Source: Bog-756 sp963701325
GTDB taxonomy: Bacteria; Actinomycetota; Acidimicrobiia; Acidimicrobiales; RAAP-2
Length of the DNA: 64,000 nt
NCBI GenBank assembly: GCA_963701325.1
Contig: OY969604.1
Span: forward strand, 930,001 to 994,000
Direction of reading: 5' to 3'
A program made the translations under genes and the position numbers. The notes under the pieces are model-generated. The model ran no database searches, had not been told where the DNA came from, and saw nothing but the letters and a program-made list of their open reading frames with translations. Shown here in pieces: positions 52,506 through 61,588 of the stretch (its first letter is position 1; each line of letters starts with the position of its first letter).

Positions 52506-53147
52506 ATGTCGAGCGTCCGCATCCACAATTTCTCGATCTCGCTCGACGGGTTCGGCACCGGTGAGGGGCAGGCCCTCGACACGCCGTTCGGCCACGCCGG
52601 GCATCGGCTCCACGAGTGGCTGTTCGCCACCCGGTTCGGCCGCCGCGAACTGCTCGGCGAGTCGGGCGGCACCGAGGGTGTCGATCACGTGATGGCCGGC
52701 CAGCACGGACCCGGGATCGGAGCGGAGATCATGGGCGCCGGCAAGTTCGGCCCTCCGGGCTGGCAGGACGACCCGGGGTGGCGCGGGTGGTGGGGCGACA
52801 ACCCGCCCTTCCACACGCCGACCTACGTCCTGACCCACCGTCCCCGCCCGTCTCTGGAGATGGAGGGTGGTACGACGTTCCACTTCCTCGACGCCGCGCC
52901 AGCCGATGCACTCGAGGTGGCGCGGGACGCAGCCCGCGGTCAGGACGTCCGCATCGGCGGCGGCCCGACCATGATGCGCGCGTTCATCGCCGCCGGTCTC
53001 GTCGACCACATGCACGTCGTGCAGGTGCCGATCCTGCTCGGCCGCGGTGTTCGGCTGTGGGACGGCCTCGAGGCGTTGGAGCAACAGTACGACGTGGAGG
53101 CGGTCTCGACGCCCAGCGGCATCACCCACCTCACGTTCACCCGATGA
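52506..53147 (+). CDS. Dihydrofolate reductase-like (RibD C-terminal) protein
   Basis: 213 residues from ATG at 52506, after AAAGGAG. DHFR/RibD-C fold: VRIHNFSISLDGFGTGEGQ at the start, VDHVMAGQHGPGIGAEIMGAGKF, TYVLTHRPRPSLEMEGGTTF and DVRIGGGPTMMRAFIAAGLVDHMHVVQVP (NADPH-binding glycine loop). The family reduces pterins or, in RibD, a pyrimidine; stand-alone members are of unknown substrate and often sit with ArsR/AHSA1 genes. It is last in this small operon, ahead of the tRNA-Val on the other strand. Confidence 0.87.
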   Translation: MSSVRIHNFSISLDGFGTGEGQALDTPFGHAGHRLHEWLFATRFGRRELLGESGGTEGVDHVMAGQHGPGIGAEIMGAGKFGPPGWQDDPGWRGWWGDNPPFHTPTYVLTHRPRPSLEMEGGTTFHFLDAAPADALEVARDAARGQDVRIGGGPTMMRAFIAAGLVDHMHVVQVPILLGRGVRLWDGLEALEQQYDVEAVSTPSGITHLTFTR

Positions 53148-53216
53148 CGACGTCACGCCGCACGTCGGGGTAGTTCCTCATGGGCTTCCTTCGTGTGCTG
53201 TCTGGGTGCCGTGGAC

Positions 53217-53293
53217 TGGTGGGCGCTGTCGGACTCGAACCGACGACCTGCTGGTTGTAAGCCAGCTGCTCTGACCAACTGAGCTAAACGCCC
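53217..53293 (-). tRNA. tRNA-Val (anticodon TAC)
   Basis: The minus strand folds as a complete cloverleaf beginning GGGCGTTTAGCTCAG and ending with acceptor strand AGCGCCC, discriminator A and an encoded CCA. Anticodon arm GCTGG-CTTACAA-CCAGC gives anticodon TAC, reading GTA valine codons. The T arm contains the expected GGTTCGAGTCC. 77 bases including CCA. It is flanked by the DHFR-like gene (convergent side) and the inositol-phosphatase-like gene. Confidence 0.95.
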
Positions 53294-53306
53294 GACCCGT
53301 CAGACG

Positions 53307-54047
53307 CTACTGCGCGCTTGCGTCGACCAATGCTTCGAGCAGAGCCGGCGTCGCGGCAGCCACCGGCGCACGGCGTTCGTCGTGGGACAGGGTGACCAGG
53401 TCCCGGCCGAGTGGTTCCGCCACGACCGCTCCCGCCTCGGTGCAGACCAGCATCCCGCCGAGGTAGTCCCAGCTGCCGAGCTTCGAACCGCCGACCACCG
53501 CATACCCGTCGAGCACACCTTCGGCCACTGCGCAGAGGTCGAGCGCTGCCGCGCCGAGTGACCGGTACTGCAGCCAGCCGAGGTACCGCGGCGGATACCC
53601 GGAGAACCCCACGATCGCCTTGTCCAACCGCGCACAGCCCGAGGGCCGGATCGCACGACCGTCCCGTCGGGCGCCGCCGCCCCGGACGGCCTCGAAGCGC
53701 ACGCCCAACGCCTGGTTGACCACGACCGCGGCCCGGGGACCCGATTCGTCCACTGCACACAGGCTGGTCGCGTACCACGGAATCCCCCGGGAGGCGTTCG
53801 TGGACCCGTCCACCGGGTCGACGACCACGATCAGCTCCCGGTCACCGTGGTGGAGCCCCGACTCCTCGGACAGCACCCCGACTCCGGCCGGCTCGAGCAC
53901 GGCGAGGACGGCATCGTCTGCCGCCAGGTCGGATCGGTACTGCCCCTCGCGGGTCCCCGCGAGACCCCAATCGTCCAACGCGCCGAGGGCCTCACCCACC
54001 GCCGTGGCGGTGGCGTGGAGGACCTCGAGCAGCACGTCGTCCTCCAC
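53307..54047 (-). CDS. Inositol monophosphatase family protein
   Basis: 246 residues from GTG at 54047; ATG 54107 would overlap the start of the divergent gene. Metal-dependent phosphatase: VLSEESGLHHG (metal-binding Glu), VVVDPVDGSTNASRGIPWYATSL (DPxDGSTN, the central motif), and late SWDYLGGMLVCTEAG (WDxxxG). Substrates in the family include inositol-1-phosphate, fructose-1,6-bisphosphate, histidinol phosphate and 3'-phosphoadenosine 5'-phosphate, so the exact one is open. In an organism making phosphatidylinositol lipids, inositol-phosphate is attractive but not shown. Confidence 0.88.
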   Translation of the reverse strand: MEDDVLLEVLHATATAVGEALGALDDWGLAGTREGQYRSDLAADDAVLAVLEPAGVGVLSEESGLHHGDRELIVVVDPVDGSTNASRGIPWYATSLCAVDESGPRAAVVVNQALGVRFEAVRGGGARRDGRAIRPSGCARLDKAIVGFSGYPPRYLGWLQYRSLGAAALDLCAVAEGVLDGYAVVGGSKLGSWDYLGGMLVCTEAGAVVAEPLGRDLVTLSHDERRAPVAAATPALLEALVDASAQ

Positions 54048-54096
54048 CCGTCCGACGATACCGGAACCGATCCTGGCCCGGTAGGCTCTGCCTCCT

Positions 54097-54654
54097 GTGG
54101 CAGTCATCGATGTGGCCGGATACGTGGCCGATCTCAAGGACCACTCGGTCGACCACGGTTTCCACGTGCACGACGAGCGCCACTTCGTCGAGACCTACTC
54201 ACTCCGGCAGGTCTGGGAGGTGGAGCTCCACCCCGAGGACGGCTGCGGCGGTCCACTCGACCTACACCTCGCCCTGGAGGTCGACCCGCGGACCCTGCTC
54301 TCCTTCGAGGACGCCGTCTTCGGCCTTCCGGAGGAGGAAGACCCCCCTGACGATTTCCACTTCGCCCTGACCTTCACCTGGTCCCTTCCCCCGCTCCCCA
54401 ACGGCCCCGATCTGCTCCGCCTGGCGATCGATCTGGCCGGGGTGGGCGGGATCGAGCTACCCCTCGAGGTGTCCGCCATCGACTCGTACGCATCGGCGAC
54501 GGAGGCAGCCGAGCGCCGGCTGAGCATCGTGGCCCGATCGCCTGTCTCCCTCGCCCGCGTGCTGGCCGGCGAGGAGATGATGTGCGAGGTGTTCGACCGC
54601 TGTCTTGCGGTCAGTCGGTACCTGCTCGACTCGGCAGGCAGTTGGCTCGGGTGA
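54097..54654 (+). CDS. Hypothetical protein
   Basis: 185 residues from GTG at 54097, divergent from the phosphatase gene (49 bases apart). Acidic, soluble, no signal peptide. It reads well as a folded protein (YVADLKDHSVDHGFHVHDER, HLALEVDPRTLLSFEDAVFG, ALTFTWSLPPLPNGPDLLRL) but I do not recognise a domain. The Asp/His-rich N-terminus might bind metal. It overlaps the next gene, a lipoprotein, by four bases (GTGA). Confidence 0.7.
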   Translation: MAVIDVAGYVADLKDHSVDHGFHVHDERHFVETYSLRQVWEVELHPEDGCGGPLDLHLALEVDPRTLLSFEDAVFGLPEEEDPPDDFHFALTFTWSLPPLPNGPDLLRLAIDLAGVGGIELPLEVSAIDSYASATEAAERRLSIVARSPVSLARVLAGEEMMCEVFDRCLAVSRYLLDSAGSWLG

Positions 54655-55079
54655 CTCGTCCCGGCGGGGGGGGCCGATTGGCCCGCCTCGCCATCGGCGT
54701 GATCGCCATCCTCATCGCCGGGTCCGCCCTCGCTGCCTGCAGCGCGAATGGCGATGGGCTCGCCAAGCAGGCGTGCACCTACGTCGACCGGTCGATCAGC
54801 CTCATGCAGCGGGCCTCGGAATCGGGTTCGGCCTCAGACGCCGGGGCGCTCCGCCAGCGCGCCTACATCGAGCTGCTGTCGGCGATCCCCATCGCGGCGC
54901 AGGCTGCCTATCGCGACAGCCAGTACCAGGCGCTGATGACCACCCTCTCCGAGACCAATCGAGTCTCCGAGCAGACGCTCATCCCGTCGTTGCAGGCCCA
55001 GTGCCGCGCCGCGCAAGGCTCGGTCTTCGACCAGCAGCCATCACCCGGCACGATCCCCGCGCCTGCGTCAGGGAACTGA
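54651..55079 (+). CDS. Small secreted lipoprotein
   Basis: 142 residues from GTG at 54651. The first 30 residues form a lipoprotein signal: Arg-rich start, hydrophobic core ARLAIGVIAILIAGSALAAC with the lipobox (L-A-A-C) placing the lipidated Cys near residue 29. The mature part is helical (ACTYVDRSISLMQRASESG, EQTLIPSLQAQCRAA) with two more cysteines, then a Pro-rich end. No family recognised. It would be anchored on the outer face of the membrane. It is convergent with the acyltransferase gene, 9 bases apart. Confidence 0.78.
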   Translation: MTRPGGGGRLARLAIGVIAILIAGSALAACSANGDGLAKQACTYVDRSISLMQRASESGSASDAGALRQRAYIELLSAIPIAAQAAYRDSQYQALMTTLSETNRVSEQTLIPSLQAQCRAAQGSVFDQQPSPGTIPAPASGN

Positions 55080-55088
55080 GGACGTCGG

Positions 55089-57362
55089 TCAGGGACCGTG
55101 CCCGCCGCCGCCCGCCGAGGTCGTGCCGGAGGCGGACACCGTGACCGGCGGCGAGGGGACCGTCGATCCCGTCGGTGGGGTGAGCAGCGTGTGGCCGGCC
55201 ATCTGCAACCGGCCCACCTGGACCACCTCCGGCAGCAGGTGCGAAGCCAACCACAGGCCGGCGGCAGGCGTCGGGACGATGTGGACCCCGTCTCCATCCC
55301 GGAGCTGGACGCCGTCGATCGAGGTGGAGAACACCCCTCCCGGGCAAAGCAGGGCCCCGAAGTCCTCCAGGCGGACCGTGGCCGGGTGCTCCGCCGCCAC
55401 CTGGCGCACCATCTGGTTGTAGAGGGAGAGCCGTGCGGCCGAGTCCTCGGGCCACGGCTGCCCGTTCGGTTGCTCTCCCGAATCGAAACACGGCGCGGTC
55501 ATGAGCACGACGAGCGCTCCATCGGAGGAGGCGACCTGAACGGCATCCTCGAGCGACTGGTGGAGCACCGAGTCGAAGGCCGGCTCGCCGATGTGGAGCC
55601 AGTGGCCGTCGATGAGTCGGTTCATGACCTCCCACCGGCCGGCCAGGATCATGACCACGTTGGGATGGAATTGGTCGAGGTCGTCCTTCCACTGCGCCGG
55701 CCACTGCGCAGAAGGTGGTGAGGACGAATTGCACGGCGGGACCATGGCGTTCGTGACACCCCCGGCCTCGTACTCGGTGCTCCGGAGCACGCCGCAGGCC
55801 ACGATGGCCCCGTTGTCGATACTCACGTCGTAGCGCTCCTGGGGTTGGTCGGCCAGCAGGGCGAACCCGAGTCGCCAGGCCACCGAGTCGCCGAACACAG
55901 CCACCTTGACGGGTTCTCCGGTGTAGCCGGTGCCCACCACGCGGAGCGGTTCGACGGGGCCAGCCGCCGCGGGCACGGTGGCAGCCACCGTGACGGCGAC
56001 GACTCCGAGGAAGGCTGCCGAGGTCGCCAGCCAGGCCCGCCATTCGGTGAGGGTGGCCATCCGGCCCCGGCGGATCGGCAGCTCGACGAGGTAGTAGGAA
56101 GCGGTGGCGACAACCAGGGTCACCGTCATCCGCACAGCCAACAACGGCAGTCCATAGAGGTGCATCCGGGCAGCGTCCAACACAGCGAACAGCGGGTAGT
56201 GCCAGAGATAGATGCCGTAGGAGATCTTGCCCACGTAGCGGAAGACCGGATTGCCCAGGGAGCGAGAGAGTGATGCCGTCTGTGCGGTCACCATGCAGAA
56301 GATGACCGCGGCCACCCCGATGGCGAAGAGGAGTTCTCCGCCCTCGAAGAGGAAGGCGGTGGGGCGGTCGACCCGGGCCCAGATCACCAGCCCGATGATC
56401 AGCGCCGACCAGCCGAGGGCTTGGGTGGCCGGGCGCACCAGCGGGCCGGTGATCTCCCACGCGTTGATCGGTCGGATGCTCGGGCCCCGCCGGCGGTGCA
56501 GGTCACGCCTGTGGGGTCGTGGGACAGCGGTCCCGGTGGTCCCGGCCGAGGGGTGGGCGCGGCCGAACCGCCCGGCGGTGAGTTCGGGAATTGCCGAAGG
56601 GATCACCGTGCGGTGCTCGGCCCAGATGGCCATGGCGATGGCCAGCGCGGCTCCGACCAGGATGTCCTGACTGCGGGTGTCGGTTCCTTCGTAGAGCCGG
56701 GTGAGGGATGCCCCGTGGAGGAACGAGATCCGCATGTCGAGCGCCGAGGCCAGGGCACCGACCACCGCCGCGGTGAGCACCGGCCACAGCCGGCGCGACG
56801 GCCGGAGCCGCTGACCGAGGCGGAGCAGCACCAGCACGACCGGGGGCCACACGATGTAGAACTGCTCCTCGATGGCGAGTGACCACATGTGCCCGAGCGG
56901 CGATGGCTGGGCGGTCGCCATGAAGTAGTTGGCGCCGCCGATGATGAAGTGCCAGTTGGCCACGTAGAACAGCGTCGACAGCGCGTCGAGCCGGAGCGAG
57001 GCGAACTCGCCGGAGGCGGCGAACACTTTGGCCAGGATCGCCACCCCGAGGAGCATGAGCAGGAGCGCTGGCAGCAGGCGGCGGGCCCGCCTCGCCCAGA
57101 ACTCGCCGAGCCGGATGCTCAGGCGGGTGGCCCACTCGCCGAGCAACAGGGTCGTGATCAGGAAGCCAGAGAGCACGAAGAAGACGTTGACCCCGAGGAA
57201 GCCGCCGGTCACGAGCGGGGCTCCACCGTGGTAGAGGAGCACCCCGAGCACCGCGATGGCACGCAGCCCGTCGAGCGCCGGGACGAAACCGAAGACGACG
57301 GTCCGTCCTCGCGCCCTCGAATGGGCGCCTCCCCGGGTGCCGGCGTCGGTCTCAGCGGTCAT
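55089..57362 (-). CDS. Acyltransferase 3 with SGNH domain (OatA-like)
   Basis: 757 residues from ATG at 57362. N-terminal acyltransferase-3 membrane domain with about ten helices: VPALDGLRAIAVLGVLLYHG (catalytic-site His), GGFLGVNVFFVLSGFLITTLL, WSLAIEEQFYIVWP. The extracytoplasmic C-terminal half is an SGNH hydrolase-type domain: VAVFGDSVAWRLGFAL (block I Ser), MILAGRWEVMN (block III-like), and DGVHIVPTPAAG (block V, D-x-x-H). Such proteins take acetyl groups across the membrane and place them on peptidoglycan or surface glycans. A polysaccharide or lipid acceptor is equally possible. A Pro/Ser-rich tail follows. Confidence 0.9.
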   Translation of the reverse strand: MTAETDAGTRGGAHSRARGRTVVFGFVPALDGLRAIAVLGVLLYHGGAPLVTGGFLGVNVFFVLSGFLITTLLLGEWATRLSIRLGEFWARRARRLLPALLLMLLGVAILAKVFAASGEFASLRLDALSTLFYVANWHFIIGGANYFMATAQPSPLGHMWSLAIEEQFYIVWPPVVLVLLRLGQRLRPSRRLWPVLTAAVVGALASALDMRISFLHGASLTRLYEGTDTRSQDILVGAALAIAMAIWAEHRTVIPSAIPELTAGRFGRAHPSAGTTGTAVPRPHRRDLHRRRGPSIRPINAWEITGPLVRPATQALGWSALIIGLVIWARVDRPTAFLFEGGELLFAIGVAAVIFCMVTAQTASLSRSLGNPVFRYVGKISYGIYLWHYPLFAVLDAARMHLYGLPLLAVRMTVTLVVATASYYLVELPIRRGRMATLTEWRAWLATSAAFLGVVAVTVAATVPAAAGPVEPLRVVGTGYTGEPVKVAVFGDSVAWRLGFALLADQPQERYDVSIDNGAIVACGVLRSTEYEAGGVTNAMVPPCNSSSPPSAQWPAQWKDDLDQFHPNVVMILAGRWEVMNRLIDGHWLHIGEPAFDSVLHQSLEDAVQVASSDGALVVLMTAPCFDSGEQPNGQPWPEDSAARLSLYNQMVRQVAAEHPATVRLEDFGALLCPGGVFSTSIDGVQLRDGDGVHIVPTPAAGLWLASHLLPEVVQVGRLQMAGHTLLTPPTGSTVPSPPVTVSASGTTSAGGGGHGP

Positions 57363-57518
57363 GGACGGGGCCTCCGGACCCACGCGTGCGGTCCCGACCG
57401 TACAACGGTCGCCACAGCTCACCCACCATGTTTGCAGTTCTCCGCCCCCCGCTGGGGCATTCGGCCTCGGCCCGGAGCGGGCTCACCCCGCCGTTCGAGC
57501 CGCTCCGGCCCGGCCGGG

Positions 57519-58976
57519 TCACACCGTCGGGCTGTACCCGGCAGGAAGGTTGATGGTCTTCTTCTCGAGGAACAGCTCGAGGCCGTCCTCGCCGAACTCG
57601 CGCCCCATGCCCGACTCCTTGTAGCCGCCGAACGGCGAGGAGAAGTCGATCGGGATGGCCGAATTCACCATGTAGGTCCCCGTGCGGACCTGTCGGGCGA
57701 CCCCGAGGCCACGGTCGTTGTCTGCGCTGAACACCGCGCCGCACAGGCCGTAGTCGGAGTCGTTGGCGATCCGCACCGCGTCCGCCTCGTCCTCGTAGGG
57801 GATGACCGACAGCACCGGGCCGAAGATCTCCTCCTGGGCGATACGCATCGAGTTGTCCACGTCCACGAGAACGGTGGGCTCCACGAACCACCCGGTCGGC
57901 AGGTCCTTGGGGCGGCCGCCGCCGATGGCCACCTTCGCCCCTTCCTCCTGGCCGATCCGGAGGTAGTTCTCCACACGGTCGCGCTGGCGCTCGGCGACCA
58001 ACGGTCCGACGTCGGTGGCCGGGTCCAGAGCGTCGCCGACCCTCAAGGCCCGGACCTGCTCGACGAGGGCGTCGGCGACCTCGGTGTAGCGATCGCGGGG
58101 GGCCAGGATGCGGGTGAGCGAGATGCAGGCCTCACCGTTGTTCATGATGGCGTTGGGCATCATGAGCGGAAGCGCCTCGTCGAGCTTGACGTCGTCGAGC
58201 AGGATGGCGGCCGACTTCCCGCCGAGTTCGAGACTGAACCGCTTGAGGGTCGCCCCACAGGCGGCCCCGATCTTCTTTCCGGCGGCGGTCGAGCCGGTGA
58301 AGGAGACCTTGTCGACCCCCGGGTGGCTGACCAAGTGTTCGCCGACCTCTCGGCCGGCAGGCACCACGCTGAGCACACCCTTCGGCAGTCCCGCGTCGGA
58401 CAGGATCTCGGCGAAGACGTTGGCGTCGATGGGGGTCTCCGGGGCCGGCTTGAAGACCACAGTGCTGCCCGAGAGCAGAGCCGGGCCGAGTTTGGCGGCG
58501 GCCAGGAAGAGGGGCACGTTCCAGGGGGTGATGGCCGCCACCACCCCGATCGGCTCCTTGGTCACCAGGACCGGGCCGAGGAGGCCGTCCTTGACCGTGT
58601 CGAATGCGAACGTCGACCCGAGGCCGGCGTAGTAGTCGAGGATCATGCTCGGTGCCAGCACCTGGGCCATCAGGCCCCACGAGACCGGCGAGCCCATCTC
58701 GGAGGAGATGAGCTCGGCGATGCCCTGCATGTCGTTGCGGATCGCCTCGGCGGCCTTGGACAGGATCGCGCCGCGCTCGACGGGGGTCATGTGCGGCCAG
58801 GGTCCGTGGTCGACCGCCTCGCGGGCGGCGGCCACCGCCCGGTCGATGTCGGCGTCCTTGGCCTCGGGGGTCTGGCCCACCAGCTCACCCGTCGTGGGCG
58901 AGTGGACCTCGAACACTGAGGAGGAGGACGGCTCGACCCATTCCCCTCCGATGAACAGACGGTCGTACGAGTTCAC
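57519..58976 (-). CDS. Aldehyde dehydrogenase
   Basis: 485 residues from GTG at 58976, four bases after GGGAGGA. NAD(P)-dependent ALDH: AAITPWNVPLFLAAAKLGPAL, cofactor loop FTGSTAAGKKIGAACG, catalytic Glu in LELGGKSAAILL and Cys in NNGEACISLTRIL (with Glu before Cys instead of the common Gln), ending SPFGGYKESGMGREFGEDGLE. Sequence style is of general, broad-specificity actinobacterial ALDHs. It is unlike the amine-locus ALDH. The upstream gene on the other strand is an uncharacterised protein, and the interval contains its own promoter region. Confidence 0.92.
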   Translation of the reverse strand: MNSYDRLFIGGEWVEPSSSSVFEVHSPTTGELVGQTPEAKDADIDRAVAAAREAVDHGPWPHMTPVERGAILSKAAEAIRNDMQGIAELISSEMGSPVSWGLMAQVLAPSMILDYYAGLGSTFAFDTVKDGLLGPVLVTKEPIGVVAAITPWNVPLFLAAAKLGPALLSGSTVVFKPAPETPIDANVFAEILSDAGLPKGVLSVVPAGREVGEHLVSHPGVDKVSFTGSTAAGKKIGAACGATLKRFSLELGGKSAAILLDDVKLDEALPLMMPNAIMNNGEACISLTRILAPRDRYTEVADALVEQVRALRVGDALDPATDVGPLVAERQRDRVENYLRIGQEEGAKVAIGGGRPKDLPTGWFVEPTVLVDVDNSMRIAQEEIFGPVLSVIPYEDEADAVRIANDSDYGLCGAVFSADNDRGLGVARQVRTGTYMVNSAIPIDFSSPFGGYKESGMGREFGEDGLELFLEKKTINLPAGYSPTV

Positions 58977-59150
58977 GGGGTCCTCCCTTGACGCGAGCGA
59001 TGTGTGCCGGGCGACCATCCCACCACGGGCGATCTACCTGCCCTGATCGTAGCCGCGGTCCACCGGCTCCATCCGCGGGCGGTTACGCTCCAACCGTCCC
59101 GCCCCCGGCGGCATCAGGTGCCGGCCCCTGCCGGAGACAGGAGTGATCCC

Positions 59151-60266
59151 GTGCTGTCCCCCCTCGACGACTACCCGGTCCACCAGATCTCCGAGCCGAT
59201 GCGGCATGTCGGCACATCCGACCGGAACTTCTATGACCGCTACTACTTCAACATCCACGGCGGTACGAGCGAGGTGTACGGCACGGATCAGGAGCTCTTC
59301 TGTGTGATCGGCGTCGGCCAGTACCCCAACCTCGGCGTTGCCGACGCCTTCGTGTCGGTGCTCTGGGGCGGTGACCACCGGGTCGTCCGCTCGTCGAGGG
59401 TCCTCGGCGCCGACCGGATGGACACCTCGGTCGGTCCGATCCGGGTCGAGGTGCTGCGGGGCCTCGAGAAGGTGCGGGTCGTCGTCGAGCCCAACGAGTG
59501 GGGCCTCGAACTCGACGCTGTCTACGACGGCTTCTCCGAGGCGCACCTCGAGGCGCGGCACTTCGACCGCCAGTTCTCGAGGGTGACCTTCGACTCGACC
59601 CGGTTCGCCCAGGTCGGCGGCTGGACGGGCACCCTCGCTCTCGGCGACCGTCAGATGCAACTGACCCCGGAGCGGTGGTGGGGCTGCCGGGACCGGTCCT
59701 GGGGGGTGCGCCCCGTCGGGGAGGCCGAGCCCCCCGGCATCAGGGTGACCGACGCGGCGGGTGGCTTCTTCTGGATCTACGCACCGGTGCGCTTCGACGA
59801 TCACGCCCTGGTCACCATCATCCAGGAGCGACCGTCCGGAGAGCGGGTCATGCAGGACGCCCACCGCGTCTTCCCCTTGGGCTCGGGACGCGAGGCCGAG
59901 TGGCTCGGGCGCCCCGAGCACGAGTTGCGCTTCGCCGCCGGCAGCCGGGCGGTGACCGGCGCCACCCTCAGCTACTTCGGCGCCCACGGGGAGAAGACGG
60001 CAGAGATGGAGGTCGAGACCCTGATGGCCTTCCCGCTGCTGCTCGGGAGCGGCTACGGGTTGGAGCCGGACTGGAAGCACGGAATGTACCAGGGCGACCT
60101 GGTGGTCCAGGGACAGGAGATCCCCCCGGCCGACCCGACCTACCCGAACTGGGCCCTGACCGAGTATGCCGCCCGGTTCACCTCCGACGGCAAGGTCGGC
60201 TACGGCATGTTCGAGTGTGCCGTCATGGGGCCACACCGGCAGTACGGCTTCGACGGCTGGGAATGA
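59151..60266 (+). CDS. Hypothetical protein, possibly AttH/lipocalin-like
   Basis: 371 residues from GTG at 59151, after ACAGGAG at good spacing. The sequence is beta-rich and aromatic: MRHVGTSDRNFYDRYYFNIH, VLRGLEKVRVVVEPNEWGLEL, WWGCRDRSWGVRPVGEAEPP, FFWIYAPVRFDDHALVTIIQE. The repeated strand patterns and the 'R-D-x-S-W-G' motif recall the AttH/CrtC family (two lipocalin-like barrels), whose members include carotenoid hydratases and Diels-Alder-type cyclases. Actinobacterial relatives near lipid genes are of unknown function. I am confident of a real gene, less so of the fold. Confidence 0.65.
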   Translation: MLSPLDDYPVHQISEPMRHVGTSDRNFYDRYYFNIHGGTSEVYGTDQELFCVIGVGQYPNLGVADAFVSVLWGGDHRVVRSSRVLGADRMDTSVGPIRVEVLRGLEKVRVVVEPNEWGLELDAVYDGFSEAHLEARHFDRQFSRVTFDSTRFAQVGGWTGTLALGDRQMQLTPERWWGCRDRSWGVRPVGEAEPPGIRVTDAAGGFFWIYAPVRFDDHALVTIIQERPSGERVMQDAHRVFPLGSGREAEWLGRPEHELRFAAGSRAVTGATLSYFGAHGEKTAEMEVETLMAFPLLLGSGYGLEPDWKHGMYQGDLVVQGQEIPPADPTYPNWALTEYAARFTSDGKVGYGMFECAVMGPHRQYGFDGWE

Positions 60267-60299
60267 CGGCGGGGATCATCTGACCGTCCGGCGGTCCGC

Positions 60300-60716
60300 T
60301 CAGGAGACCGAGCGGATCCGCTCCGGCTCCCAGTAGGCGCGGATGGCCGCGAGCTTGCCGTCGGGGGTACGCCGGTAGGTGTAGACGCCGTCCACCTCGA
60401 TGGCCGACCCACCGGGGAAGGTGATCCGGATCACTCCGATGTTCGCGATCTCGTCGCCGCAGTGGATGGACCGCTGGATGTCGAACCGGATCGACTCGTT
60501 CGGGGCGATGACCTCGTCGTAGAAGGCGGCGATGGCCACAGCTCCACGGTGGCCGGTGCCGTCCGGATCGAATGCCGAGGGGCCGATCGGATCCTCGACC
60601 ACCGCGTCGTCGTCGAAGAGCGCCAACCAGGCCGTCCGGTCCCCGGCCTCCACAGCGGCCATCGAGGCCCTCGAGAGGTCGACGACACTCGGCGCACCCT
60701 CCCGCGCCTCGCTCAC
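60300..60716 (-). CDS. SnoaL/NTF2-like protein
   Basis: 138 residues from GTG at 60716, overlapping the LLM gene's stop by four bases. NTF2-type fold: MAAVEAGDRTAWLALFDDDAVVEDPIGPSAFDPDG (first part of the cone), HRGAVAIAAFYDEVI, and strands FDIQRSIHCGDEIANIGVIRI and GVYTYRRTPDGKLAAIRAYW. The conserved Asp/His pairs in the pocket resemble ketosteroid isomerase or limonene epoxide hydrolase relatives. Third and last gene of the 120-residue protein-LLM-NTF2 operon, so a joint pathway with the LLM oxidoreductase is probable. Confidence 0.86.
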   Translation of the reverse strand: MSEAREGAPSVVDLSRASMAAVEAGDRTAWLALFDDDAVVEDPIGPSAFDPDGTGHRGAVAIAAFYDEVIAPNESIRFDIQRSIHCGDEIANIGVIRITFPGGSAIEVDGVYTYRRTPDGKLAAIRAYWEPERIRSVS

Positions 60717-61588
60717 CGTCCGGCTTTCTCGATCACCGTCTCGGCGAAGCGACGGAGGTTGTCGAACTTCGCCTGGAGGGGCTCGGTGTCCGGGCCCACC
60801 TCGTAGGGCCAGCGGAACCCGACGATGACATCGGTCACCCCCTGTTCCTCGAGCCGGCGGACCCCGTCAACCGAGAAGGCGTCGAGCGAGATCACGTGGA
60901 CCTCGAAGGGCCGGTCCGCCGTCCCCGCCTCCTCGCGCAGTTGCGACAGCTTCTCGAGCAGACCGGGCAGGTCGGCCGGGTCGCCACCGCCATGGAGCCA
61001 GCCGTCGCAGCGGGCAGCCCGGCGCAGGGCGGGTGCGGCATGGCCGCCGATCAGGATGGGGAGGGGTTCGGTCGGGACGGGGCTCATCTTGACCGGCGGG
61101 AGGTCGTAACACTTGCCGTGGTACTCGAAGTAGCCGCCGGCAGCGAGGCCCTTCACGATGTCGACCGCCTCGTCCATGCGGCGACCCCGGTCCTCCCAGG
61201 GCACACCGACCAATTGGTAGTCCTCCGGCCAGGGGCTGGTGCCGACCCCGAGCGCGAGCCGGTTGCCGGTCAGGACGGCGGCCGACGTGGCCTGCTTGGC
61301 AACGACCAGTGGGTGGCGGGTCGGCAACTTGAGCACGAAGGTGACGAAGCGGAGGCGCTCGGTCACCGCCCCCATCGCCGGGATCAGCGAGAAGGGTTCG
61401 AGGAATGGCTTGTCCTCGAGGAACTCACGGGTGTGGTCGGGCGAGAAGGGGTAGGTGGAGTCCGACTCCTCCGGATAGCAGAGGCTGTCGGGCACCACCA
61501 TTCCGTCGTACCCCGCATCCTCGGCCGCCCCGGCCAGTGGCAGGTAGTAGGACGGGTCGACCATCGACTCCGCATACGAGAAGCGCAT
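60713..61588 (-). CDS. LLM-class F420-dependent oxidoreductase
   Basis: 291 residues from ATG at 61588, which overlaps the upstream stop by one base (TGATG). Luciferase-like barrel: MRFSYAESMVDPSYYLPLAG, AGYDGMVVPDSLCY, LRFVTFVLKLPTRHPLVVAKQA, NRLALGVGTSPWPEDYQLVGVPW, PILIGGHAAPALRRAARCDGW. The pattern of N-terminal residues and 'VGTSPWPEDY' matches actinobacterial F420-dependent members that act on carbonyl or alcohol groups. The short 120-residue gene before it and NTF2 gene after it are in the same transcript. Confidence 0.87.
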   Translation of the reverse strand: MRFSYAESMVDPSYYLPLAGAAEDAGYDGMVVPDSLCYPEESDSTYPFSPDHTREFLEDKPFLEPFSLIPAMGAVTERLRFVTFVLKLPTRHPLVVAKQATSAAVLTGNRLALGVGTSPWPEDYQLVGVPWEDRGRRMDEAVDIVKGLAAGGYFEYHGKCYDLPPVKMSPVPTEPLPILIGGHAAPALRRAARCDGWLHGGGDPADLPGLLEKLSQLREEAGTADRPFEVHVISLDAFSVDGVRRLEEQGVTDVIVGFRWPYEVGPDTEPLQAKFDNLRRFAETVIEKAGR

